NCBI GenBank assembly: GCA_964493205.1
Contig: CAZBMJ010000007.1
Location: forward strand, 14,570-78,569
Source of the DNA: CAZBMJ01 sp964493205
GTDB taxonomy: Bacteria; Myxococcota; UBA727; JABDBI01
Direction: 5' to 3'
Length of the DNA stretch: 64,000 nucleotides
Shown here: piece after piece, positions 16,218 to 23,795 of the stretch
Position numbering within the stretch: position 1 is the stretch's first letter
How the letters are laid out: each line of letters starts with the position of its first letter
The notes under the pieces: model-generated
Database searches by the model: none
What the model was told of the DNA's origin: nothing
Seen by the model: the letters and a program-made list of their open reading frames with translations, nothing else
Made by a program: the position numbers and the translations under genes

Positions 16218-17273
16218 CTATTTGGTTTTTACAAGCCAATCATCAAAAATAGTTAATAATTTTTCATTGGGTTCTTTAGGTTTAAAATTATCAATAAATT
16301 CAGTGATTTCACTATACTGATGACCTATACCCTCTACGGTCATTATTGTTACGTTTTGATTACCTGATTCTTCAAGAGCTTTGGTTGCTATTGGAAGGTT
16401 TAAGTGTGGGAGGACAAGGCTATCAAACTCTCCATACACAACTAAAATTGGAGTTGTTATTTTTTTTAAATAATTGGCAGGGTAAACATTTAACATAAAG
16501 CGAGACCAGATAAAGCTTGTGTTTGTTTCGTATTCACTAAGAAAGTCTTTAGACTCAAGATTTGCCTCATCTTGGGTTTTTCCTTTGTTTTTAAAAAAAA
16601 CCGTGGCTAACTTTTTTGCTTCTTCTAAAGCATCGCCATCGCTTATATTTTTATTTTTTAAAATTTCTTCAGTGATTTTTTTATCAAGTTCTTTATAATT
16701 TTCAGCATCTTGTTCAGTTAATATAGATAATTCTTTAAGCTTATTAAACATAGAGATTTTGCGAAGTTCAGCAAGTTTTAGCATATTTAGTGCCGGTGTA
16801 GCGAATAAAATTAAAAAAGCAATCTCTTTATTAGACGCTGCTATCATAGAAGCAATAAGCCCACCTTCGCTGTGACCAAAAAGACCTATTTTTTTTGGAT
16901 TTATATCCTCTCTGCTCCTTAAAAACTTTATACCCGCTTCCACATCATCGGCTAGGTCTTTTGTTGTAGCTGATAAATAATCACCAGTTGAAGCTCCTGT
17001 GCCACGTTTATCGTATCTAAGTACCGCAATACCAAGCTTAGAAAATCTTTTGGCTAATAATTCAAATGGTTCGCCAGTATTTCGATTTGTTTGACCCGAT
17101 CCGGCGATTAACACAATAGCTGGAAAAGGAACATTACTACTTTCAGGCAGGGTTAATATTCCAGCAATAGATATGTTTGTATTTTCATTAAGATAAGACA
17201 CTTCTTCATCTAAACTATAAACAGGGACAGAAAGAACAAGTAAAAAAAGAATATTAAATAAATAGTTAAACAT
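16218..17273 (-). CDS. secreted alpha/beta hydrolase
   Basis: 351 residues. The signal peptide (1-20, ending PVYS) is followed by an alpha/beta-hydrolase domain of the dipeptidyl-peptidase/esterase type. Visible are the oxyanion region LIAGSGQTNRN, RYDKRGTGAST, the nucleophile elbow GHSEGG (Ser135), a helical cap (about 165-245), the acid turn VVYGEFDSLV and the catalytic His in GIGHQYSE. The ATG at 17273 has GGAG 6 bases upstream; the ATG at 17285 does not. Probably a periplasmic or exported esterase/peptidase; substrate unknown. Confidence 0.85.
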   Translation of the reverse strand: MFNYLFNILFLLVLSVPVYSLDEEVSYLNENTNISIAGILTLPESSNVPFPAIVLIAGSGQTNRNTGEPFELLAKRFSKLGIAVLRYDKRGTGASTGDYLSATTKDLADDVEAGIKFLRSREDINPKKIGLFGHSEGGLIASMIAASNKEIAFLILFATPALNMLKLAELRKISMFNKLKELSILTEQDAENYKELDKKITEEILKNKNISDGDALEEAKKLATVFFKNKGKTQDEANLESKDFLSEYETNTSFIWSRFMLNVYPANYLKKITTPILVVYGEFDSLVLPHLNLPIATKALEESGNQNVTIMTVEGIGHQYSEITEFIDNFKPKEPNEKLLTIFDDWLVKTK

Positions 17274-17328
17274 ATATTTCTCCATTAACTTATTTATTTA
17301 TCAATATAATATTTATTTGCAACTAATT

Positions 17329-17937
17329 TTAATAAACTATATTTTCATTTTTTAAAATCTCAAATAGCCCTTTTATTGATTTAACTCTTTGACTTATATG
17401 CTGTTTTACTATTTCGGGCCCTAGCTCTGCCATGGTTTTACTAAAACCATCAGGTATAAAAACTGGATGAAAACCAAATCCGTCTAATCCCCTGGGAGGG
17501 TAACAAAATTGTCCGTAAGTTTTACCTTCGTAAGTAAATAACTGATTAATTTGAGGAATGTAAAGCGCTACAGCACCATGAAAATTAGCTTTTTTACTTT
17601 TCCCCTCAAGCAAATTATTTATTTTTATAAAAGCTGCATCAAGCGAACCACAATCGTGCGCAAAATCTTTAGTTCTAACTCCTGGAAAATTATCTAATGC
17701 TTCTACACATAAACCGGAATCATCACAAAGAGTTGGCAGCATTGTATGTTGGCCATAATAACGAGCTTTATGAATAGCATTTTCTAAAAAAGTTTCATAA
17801 GGCTCATCAGGTTCAGCGATTGGATACTCTGCAAGAGAGCTAATTTTAATGTTTGAATAGCCCAAACTGTGTAAAGTTTCTTTTATTTCAGATATTTTGC
17901 CATTATTAGTAGAAGCAACAAAAAGAGTTTTAAGCAT
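17329..17937 (-). CDS. rdgB: XTP/dITP pyrophosphatase (RdgB/HAM1)
   Basis: Removes non-canonical purine nucleotides (XTP, ITP, dITP) from the pool. 202 residues, normal length. Family motifs are in place: STNNGK (9-14), ETFLENAIHKA (48-58), DDSGLCVEALDNFPGVRT (72-89) and GFGFHP (about 153-158); the SHR-like C-terminal block reads HISQRVKS. Upstream lies a cupin gene on the same strand with a 23-base gap, so the two may share a transcript. Confidence 0.92.
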   Translation of the reverse strand: MLKTLFVASTNNGKISEIKETLHSLGYSNIKISSLAEYPIAEPDEPYETFLENAIHKARYYGQHTMLPTLCDDSGLCVEALDNFPGVRTKDFAHDCGSLDAAFIKINNLLEGKSKKANFHGAVALYIPQINQLFTYEGKTYGQFCYPPRGLDGFGFHPVFIPDGFSKTMAELGPEIVKQHISQRVKSIKGLFEILKNENIVY

Positions 17938-17960
17938 TATATTACCTATAGTTTTATAAT

Positions 17961-18302
17961 TTACTCAACCAGTTGGTGCTGATTGATATCAAAAGCAGGA
18001 TTACAGCAAATAAATAGTTTTAAATTTCCTTCCCAATAAAATCTTTCATTTATGTCGATTAAAACAATATCTCCAGCATGAAGTGAATATTCTACACAAT
18101 TGACCACAACTTTACCTATACCCTCTTGGACATACGCCATTTCTTTGCATTGAGTGTTTACTGCACGTTGTTCATTGGGATAACGGCCTGAAATATTTAC
18201 TATGGCAAAATCAAAATTTTGATCTACCGCCGGGTATTCAGTTACAACGCATACGTTGCTATTATTTCGCTCTATTGATTGATTTTTATGTAATATTTTC
18301 AT
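17961..18302 (-). CDS. cupin-fold protein
   Basis: 113 residues forming one small beta-barrel: SGRYPNEQRAVN, then YVQEGIGKVVVN and HAGDIVLIDINERFYWEG, the usual two cupin blocks. The metal-binding His residues of motif 1 are missing, so a metal enzyme is unlikely; a sugar- or ligand-binding role is more plausible. It precedes rdgB. Confidence 0.75.
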   Translation of the reverse strand: MKILHKNQSIERNNSNVCVVTEYPAVDQNFDFAIVNISGRYPNEQRAVNTQCKEMAYVQEGIGKVVVNCVEYSLHAGDIVLIDINERFYWEGNLKLFICCNPAFDINQHQLVE

Positions 18303-18451
18303 GCTAATTTTTTACTCTTCTTATTATAAAAATAAATAGCTTTAGTTGAGATATTTAAACCAGGTGATAATAGCTACATATAAAGATTTTTAATTTGGCA
18401 CAAATAAATATATTTTAAAATCATTCATTAAAAGAAATTAAAAACAGTGTA

Positions 18452-18479
18452 TTGACTTATAAAAATCAATTAATAATAT
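18452..18479 (+). promoter_or_regulatory. sigma70-type promoter with almost no leader
   Basis: TTGACT (18452-18457), 16 bases, then TAATAT (18474-18479). A start 6-7 bases after the -10 box would fall about 3 bases before the ATG at 18489, and no ribosome binding site is visible in between. Confidence 0.55.
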
Positions 18480-18488
18480 TCTTTTATT

Positions 18489-19349
18489 ATGAAACATTTT
18501 ACATTAAAAATACACCACATATTTGTATTAATTTTTTTTTCTATTACCTGTCTAGCTGCAGAAGAATCTAGCGTAAATAAAAATATCTATGATGAGATTG
18601 AATTAACAATGAATGATTTGCATTTACACAAGGAATGTCATGTTAATATTTTTAATTTAGTTGAAAAATTAAAAACTATACTTACAGAACAAGATTTTAA
18701 CAAAACACAAGTAATAGTAATGCGTCCTTTACAAAAAAGTTTTTCATATGAAGAAACTTATTTACCAAATACAATATGGCTCCATCATGTGGCCTTATTA
18801 TTTGATGGACATGTTTTCGATTTTTTTAATAAGAATCAATCAAAGAAATTTTTAGAGCATCTCTATCTGGATTACATATATGAAAATTTTTTCGATTTTA
18901 GAAAAATGTTAAAAAACCACTTATCTAATCTAAGACCAAATAATTATTATTTTTATAGAGGTTTTGATTCTATAAATTTAATTGAACCTTATAGGAAAAT
19001 TAGTATAGAAAATAGAATTGTTTCCAGTAAAGATTATTTGTCTTGTCTGGATAGTGAAACTATTTTATTTAAACATGTAATAAATAGCTCTTCATGTTTA
19101 ACCAAAATTGAATCTTATGATAAAAAGACTTTTCTTTTATGGTATAAGCATCAATTTAATCAAAAAATAGATGAAACCGATACACTTCTTTTATGGGATA
19201 ACCTATACCAGCTACATTGGGAAGGAGTCATAGACAATAATTGGGTTTTTGATAATATTGCTAATGAAATTACTGATTCTTTTCAATGGTCAGAGCTTGC
19301 AGAAATGCAAAAACGCTGGAAAAATAAAGAATTAACGGCATATAAGTAA
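18489..19349 (+). CDS. secreted protein with candidate Cys-His-Asp site, C-terminus cut by an IS
   Basis: 286 residues. The signal peptide (1-23, ending CLA) is followed by a domain with a papain/transglutaminase-like order of residues: Cys50 at a helix start (KECHVNIFNLVEKL), His100 in WLHHVALLFDG and Asp111 in HVFDF. That reading is inference from the pattern; no family was recognised. The stop codon TAA is made of the last two bases of the IS target duplication plus the first base of the IS. Joining the flanks without the IS extends the frame by nine residues (YYDIIQLKN) to a natural stop at 20368, so the present protein is slightly shortened. Confidence 0.65.
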   Translation: MKHFTLKIHHIFVLIFFSITCLAAEESSVNKNIYDEIELTMNDLHLHKECHVNIFNLVEKLKTILTEQDFNKTQVIVMRPLQKSFSYEETYLPNTIWLHHVALLFDGHVFDFFNKNQSKKFLEHLYLDYIYENFFDFRKMLKNHLSNLRPNNYYFYRGFDSINLIEPYRKISIENRIVSSKDYLSCLDSETILFKHVINSSSCLTKIESYDKKTFLLWYKHQFNQKIDETDTLLLWDNLYQLHWEGVIDNNWVFDNIANEITDSFQWSELAEMQKRWKNKELTAYK

Positions 19350-19399
19350 CCTGAGCTTTGCTTAAGGATTTGTAAAAAAGAGCTTAAGGAATGGTTAAA

Positions 19400-19455
19400 A
19401 ACATAGGACCGTTGAAGTTTTTTGACAAAAATAAATTCAAAGAAGGTCCTATGTT
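19400..19455 (+). promoter_or_regulatory. RNA hairpin covering the transposase start
   Basis: AACATAGGACC (19400-19410) is perfectly complementary to GGTCCTATGTT (19445-19455). The 3' arm contains part of the ribosome binding site (AAGG) and the ATG at 19451. In any RNA reading in from outside the IS this stem would hide the start, a known way to limit transposase made from impinging transcription. Confidence 0.7.
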
Positions 19456-20323
19456 AACAGAACTTTTCTGCTCCATCGATGATTTCCTAAATTCACAAAA
19501 ATTCAACCCGGTTAAGGCTATTTGCCTCAAAAAAAAACCTCGAAATCGAACAGGTTCATTGTCCACAAGTGAACTGGCTACTATCATTGTATATTTTCAT
19601 TACTCTGGTTATAAAAATTTCAAACACTATTATATTGAACATGTTTGCCGATACTTAAGAAAAGAATTCCCTACTCTCATCTCATACTCTCGCTTTATAC
19701 AGTTAATGCCACGAGTTTTAATGCCAATAGCAAGCTTCTTGAAGTCAAGCTTTGGAAAGTGCAGTGGCATATCCATTATAGATTCAACATCGATAAATGT
19801 ATGCCACAATCGCAGAATAATGCGAAACAAGGTTTTTTTGGGCTTAGCAGAACGTGGCAAGAGTACCATGGGTTGGTTTTTTGGCTTTAAAGTACATTTG
19901 ATAACAAATGATCGAGGAGAACTTTTATCTGTAAAAGTGACCAAAGGCAATGTTGATGATAGGCAAGCAGTGCCAAAAATGGTAAAAAATATATTCGGAA
20001 AGTTATTTGGTGACAAGGGCTATCTTTCAAGTTCACTATCAGAAAAATTACGTTCTAAGGGCTTAAGCTTAATCACAACGATTAAAAAAAATATGAAAAA
20101 TAAACTCATGCCTTTGTTTGATAAAATCATGCTTAGAAAGCGATTTATAATAGAAACAATAAATGACAAATTAAAAAATGAGTGCCAGATTGAGCATACC
20201 CGGCATCGTAGTCCTATGAATTTTTTAGTAAACCTTCTAGCAGGTTTAACTTGTTATCAGATGAGCCCTAAAAAACCTACTCTAAAAATACCTTCAAACC
20301 TTAATAAAATCTTTATCGCTTAA
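19451..20323 (+). CDS. IS982-family transposase
   Basis: 290 residues. Typical IS982 blocks: SIIDSTSINVCHNRRI (first catalytic Asp), GWFFGFKVHLI, TKGNVDDRQ, FGDKGYLSS (second Asp), TIKKNMKN and the end block IETINDKLKN...IEHTRHRSP (catalytic Glu in IETIND). The start at 19451 has GAAGGT 5 bases upstream and matches the usual N-terminus of the family; an upstream in-frame ATG at 19391 has AAGGA directly abutting it. The stop lies inside the right inverted repeat. The gene appears intact. Confidence 0.92.
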   Translation: MLTELFCSIDDFLNSQKFNPVKAICLKKKPRNRTGSLSTSELATIIVYFHYSGYKNFKHYYIEHVCRYLRKEFPTLISYSRFIQLMPRVLMPIASFLKSSFGKCSGISIIDSTSINVCHNRRIMRNKVFLGLAERGKSTMGWFFGFKVHLITNDRGELLSVKVTKGNVDDRQAVPKMVKNIFGKLFGDKGYLSSSLSEKLRSKGLSLITTIKKNMKNKLMPLFDKIMLRKRFIIETINDKLKNECQIEHTRHRSPMNFLVNLLAGLTCYQMSPKKPTLKIPSNLNKIFIA

Positions 20324-20453
20324 GCAAAGCTCAGGTTAAGTATTATGATATTATACAGTTAAAAAATTAAATTATTTTCGAAAATAGACTTAACAGCTTT
20401 TGCGAAATATTCATAATAAATTTTAGGTTGAAGGAACCGTATAAGAGGTTTCT

Positions 20454-21053
20454 ATGAAATTTAAAATTGTCTGTCTTAATATAAATTTTATTTTAAAAAT
20501 TATTGTTATTTTTTTTATTTTTGCGAGCAAGTTTAACGCAGATAATACCGTTTGCACTTCTGATTTGAATAATTTTTCTTCTGCTAAAAAAGCTCACAAA
20601 AATAATAAGCAAGTTATGCATTGTGGTTATTGTGGGGCTTGCTCAAATATTGATGATATAAAAATTTATTATGACACGCGACATACACTAACAAATATCA
20701 GTAGAAATTGTAGCCTACACTTGCTTAAACCCTTTAGTGGGCAAGAAAAAGTTAAAAAGTGTATGCAAAAGAAAGTTAATTTGAGTCCTGAGTGCCTTGA
20801 ATGCTGGCTTAATAATATGAAATGCACTAAAAAAAATTGTTTAAGTATTTGTTTGCTCGCTTTTTTAAGTAATTCCAATAACTTAATGCGGCGATGTTTT
20901 TTATGTGACGAACTAAAATGTGGACCAGAATTTTTAAAATGTGCAGGCGCTAATAGAAGAAATTGTGGTATAACAACTGATATTCAGCGTGAAAATATCA
21001 GTATTTGTAAAGATTCTGACTTTGATTGGTCAACAGGGCAATCGTTATTGTAA
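20454..21053 (+). CDS. Cys-rich secreted protein resembling a eukaryotic (alga/oomycete) family
   Basis: 199 residues with a signal peptide (about 1-29) and 17 cysteines in the mature chain. Cysteines sit in ordered motifs: HCGYCGACS (56-64), ECLECW (113-118), CTKKNC (124-129), CFLCDELKCGPEF (148-160) and CAGANRRNCGI (163-173). From memory, this order of HCGxCGxCS, ECxxCW, CDE..GP.F and AG..RR.xGI marks a conserved protein of diatoms, oomycetes and slime moulds. I cannot check that here. No catalytic residues are assignable; disulphide-rich, so extracytoplasmic. GAGG precedes the ATG. It lies just after the IS. Confidence 0.7.
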   Translation: MKFKIVCLNINFILKIIVIFFIFASKFNADNTVCTSDLNNFSSAKKAHKNNKQVMHCGYCGACSNIDDIKIYYDTRHTLTNISRNCSLHLLKPFSGQEKVKKCMQKKVNLSPECLECWLNNMKCTKKNCLSICLLAFLSNSNNLMRRCFLCDELKCGPEFLKCAGANRRNCGITTDIQRENISICKDSDFDWSTGQSLL

Positions 21054-21138
21054 AATTATAATTAAAAACAGATAATAAAGGGTTTTCATTATCACTTAGA
21101 TTAACATAACTTTTGTTATAGGATTTAATCTTCTCGAT

Positions 21139-21253
21139 TTACTTTTTTTCAGCAATCTCGCTTCTGCAAATTGGACAAATCTGTTGGTATTTATAGCTTT
21201 CCTCGATGCACTCTAGGAAAAATATGACCTTTGGGTACGTAGGAATGAGATAA
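21139..21253 (-). pseudogene. decayed RING-finger gene remnant
   Basis: On the minus strand, immediately after the lolD stop, one frame reads LSHSYVPKGHIF and then, after a one-base frame change, the adjacent frame reads LECIEESYKYQQICPICR followed by SEIAEKK and a stop. Joined, this is the C-terminal half of a RING domain (C-x-H-x2-C-x2-C-x9-C-x2-C) with the His, the third-last Cys and the final CPIC pair kept. One Cys is replaced by Lys and another lost at the frameshift. No start or 5' half remains. It is a relic of a eukaryote-type ubiquitin-ligase domain. Confidence 0.6.
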
Positions 21254-21265
21254 AAAACGTTAAAT

Positions 21266-21934
21266 TTAATTTCTAACAAAGCCTTCTTTGGTTAGAACAA
21301 GCTTGCTTACAAACTTATCACTTACTTTTTGGTTATGAGTAACCAGCACTACTGTTAAACCAAATTTATTATTATAGCTTTGTATTAAATCAATAATTTC
21401 TTCACCAGTGGTTTCATCTAAATTGCCTGTTGGTTCATCGGCTAATAAAATTTTTGGTTTTGCAACGAGTGCCCTAGCGAGGGCCACTCTTTGTTGTTCA
21501 CCACCAGATAACTCTCCTGGCTTGTGATCAAATCTATGAGATAATCCTGTAAAAGATAGTACTTCTTGAGCTAACAATTTTGCTTTTTGAGAGCTTAGTC
21601 TTGCCATCAAAAGGGGCATCATAACATTTTCTAAGGCAGTAAATTCTGATAATAAGTGATGAAACTGAAATACATAACCAATATTTTTATTTCTAAAATC
21701 AGCGATTTGTGCTTCTGGCTTATTTAGTATATTTTGCGAATCATAAGTAATACTGCCCGAAGTTGGTGCATCTAGTGTGCCTAACACGTGCAAAAAAGTA
21801 CTTTTACCTACTCCTGAAGTTCCTGTGATAGATATCATTTCAGAAGATTTAATAGACAAAGAAATATTCTTAAGAACCGGTATCTCTTTATTGTTTAAAA
21901 AGTAAGATTTGCTTAAATTTTTTATCTCAATCAT
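21266..21934 (-). CDS. lolD: lipoprotein-releasing ABC transporter ATPase LolD
   Basis: 222 residues. It powers release of lipoproteins from the inner membrane to LolA. Walker A GTSGVGKST (38-46), Q-loop in YVFQFHHLLSEFTALENVMMP (LolD/MacB style), signature LSGGEQQR (142-149), Walker B ILLADE (162-167) and a D-loop NLD are all present. Its start overlaps the end of lolC by 8 bases, so the two are co-translated. Last gene of the ompH-lpxD-fabZ-lysS-lolC-lolD operon. Confidence 0.93.
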   Translation of the reverse strand: MIEIKNLSKSYFLNNKEIPVLKNISLSIKSSEMISITGTSGVGKSTFLHVLGTLDAPTSGSITYDSQNILNKPEAQIADFRNKNIGYVFQFHHLLSEFTALENVMMPLLMARLSSQKAKLLAQEVLSFTGLSHRFDHKPGELSGGEQQRVALARALVAKPKILLADEPTGNLDETTGEEIIDLIQSYNNKFGLTVVLVTHNQKVSDKFVSKLVLTKEGFVRN

Positions 21935-23795
21935 AGCGTAAACCTTCCACCGGCTTTAATCTTGCAGCAAATAATGATGGGGGAATTGTCGCCAAAAAGC
22001 TTATAATAATTGCTGCAAATATCACTAGGGCTACTTCCCAATAATCAAGAAGAACAGGTATACTTGAAAAATAATAAATATCAGCGTCAATAGTAATACC
22101 TATTTTTTCTACTAATTTACAAAGCAAAATACCTAAAAGCCCACCTAAAAATGCGCCCATAGTCCCTACAGACAAACCATAGGTTACAAAAATTTTCATA
22201 ATAGAAGGGTCTGTTGCACCCATACTTTTTAAAATAGCAATATCTTTACCTTTTTCTATTACCACCATAATTAATGTTACTAAAATTAATAAACTAGCCA
22301 TAAAAATCAACGTAGCTAAAATTATGAGCATAGCAATTTTTTCAAGCTGTAATGCTGAAAAAATATTTTTATTCATCTGTATCCAATCTCTTACATAAAA
22401 AGGATAGCCACCGATTTTTTCATCAATTTCTTTAGCAATTGCGCGAGTCTGTTTTAAATCTTTTAAGCGATACTCAACTCCCGAAACATTTTCTTTAAAA
22501 TTAAAAAAGTCTTGGGCATCTTTAATAGACATATAAGCAAACTTAGAATCATATTCGTACATATCTGATTTAAACATGCCAGCAACTCTAAAAGTTTTAG
22601 CTCGTGGTATAATACCGGTGGGGCCAATGTCACCAGCTGGACTAATAAAATTAATCAAGTCACCCACTAACAAACCTAAATCTAGAGCCATTTCCTTGCC
22701 AACAATAACTCCCGAATAGATTTCTTTATCATCACTAGACTTACGAAGAAGCTTTATTTTGGTTGGATCTTTTATATTAGCCAAGCTTTCCTTACTAACA
22801 TATTGCAATAAATGAGAAGATTCTGAAAGGGCATCAACATCAATACCAATGATCATGGCTCCTGATACATTTTTATCTGATGAAACCAGCCCCTCTTTTA
22901 AGATAAAAGGCATGGCACTTAAAAGACCATCAATATTTTTGGTTTGATCAATAATTTTGTTATATTCGCTAAAATCATTACCATATTTTAAAACCATTAA
23001 GTGGGCGTTGGCCCCTAATATCTTTGAACGCAAACTATCACTAAAACCATTCATAACGCTCATCACTACTATCATGCCTGCACAAGAAATCATGACGGCC
23101 ACAACAGAAATAATGCTTATTAAAGAAACTACTTCAGAGCTTTTTTTGCTCATCAAAAATCGTAATCCAATAAAAAATTCATAGCTTATTTTGGGATTAA
23201 ACCTAGATTCACCAAAAAATAAATAACCTAGTGCGCCACCCAAACTTAAAAATAATAAAAGTAAAAATGACAAAGAAACTATTAATACAACAAAATAGGC
23301 CGAAGATGTGCCATAAGAAAAAACCTGTTCGGCCCAATCTTTTAAGAATAAATTTCCTAAGGATATAATAAAAACTACTATGGTGCTTTCAAAAAATGAG
23401 ACTTTTTTCAACCAAATCGCTAAAAAAACACCAAAAATAATGCCCAATAACATATTAAAAATGGCTAAAATTAAGGGCAATTGTTCAGTGTAATTTTTAA
23501 TTAAATTTATTTTTACAAATAAAACATAAAAAATACTCATAAAAACAAAAGAAACTAATACTATTGGCCAAAGAACAGGAATTTTTGTTTTATGCATATT
23601 TTTTTTAACTAAGCTTTCATAACTAAAAGACAATAAAAAAGCTAAAGGCGCAAAAAATAAACTGCTTAATACTGCTATATATATTTTACAGTGGCAACGA
23701 AGTAAAATCTGTACATTATAAATGCCGCATACAATCCAGCAAAATATAATAATATTGACCAATGATGACTGAAAAAATATTTCGCTTATGTTCAT
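21927..23795 (-). CDS. lolC: LolC/E-family permease with an extra N-terminal membrane domain
   Basis: 622 residues against about 400-415 for LolC/LolE. The canonical part begins near residue 205 (YEFFIGLRFL) and shows the family start VVSLISIISVVAVMISCAGM and MSVMNGF, a large periplasmic domain, and three C-terminal helices. Ahead of it lie about 200 residues with five or six hydrophobic segments that I cannot assign. The start ATG overlaps the lysS stop by 4 bases and no frame change is seen, so the extension appears genuine. It pairs with LolD to extract outer-membrane lipoproteins; a single permease gene suggests a homodimer (LolF-like) arrangement. Confidence 0.88.
   Translation of the reverse strand: MNISEIFFQSSLVNIIIFCWIVCGIYNVQILLRCHCKIYIAVLSSLFFAPLAFLLSFSYESLVKKNMHKTKIPVLWPIVLVSFVFMSIFYVLFVKINLIKNYTEQLPLILAIFNMLLGIIFGVFLAIWLKKVSFFESTIVVFIISLGNLFLKDWAEQVFSYGTSSAYFVVLIVSLSFLLLLFLSLGGALGYLFFGESRFNPKISYEFFIGLRFLMSKKSSEVVSLISIISVVAVMISCAGMIVVMSVMNGFSDSLRSKILGANAHLMVLKYGNDFSEYNKIIDQTKNIDGLLSAMPFILKEGLVSSDKNVSGAMIIGIDVDALSESSHLLQYVSKESLANIKDPTKIKLLRKSSDDKEIYSGVIVGKEMALDLGLLVGDLINFISPAGDIGPTGIIPRAKTFRVAGMFKSDMYEYDSKFAYMSIKDAQDFFNFKENVSGVEYRLKDLKQTRAIAKEIDEKIGGYPFYVRDWIQMNKNIFSALQLEKIAMLIILATLIFMASLLILVTLIMVVIEKGKDIAILKSMGATDPSIMKIFVTYGLSVGTMGAFLGGLLGILLCKLVEKIGITIDADIYYFSSIPVLLDYWEVALVIFAAIIISFLATIPPSLFAARLKPVEGLRYD

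Larger units (their letters stand above)
19349..20336 (+). mobile_element. intact IS982-family insertion sequence
   Basis: 988 bp bounded by perfect 18-bp terminal inverted repeats (19349-19366 and 20319-20336, starting ACCTGAGC). It is flanked by a 6-bp target duplication TAAGTA (19343-19348 and 20337-20342). It encodes a single full-length DDE transposase. Perfect ends and perfect duplication indicate a recent insertion. It landed in the 3' end of the preceding secreted-protein gene and supplies that gene's stop codon. Confidence 0.93.

Noticed and set aside
21231..21245. ACGTAGGAAT shared with the arms of the 9.5-kb element, suggesting a second copy
   Set aside because: Only ten bases are shared, and the stretch is better explained as part of the decayed RING frame.
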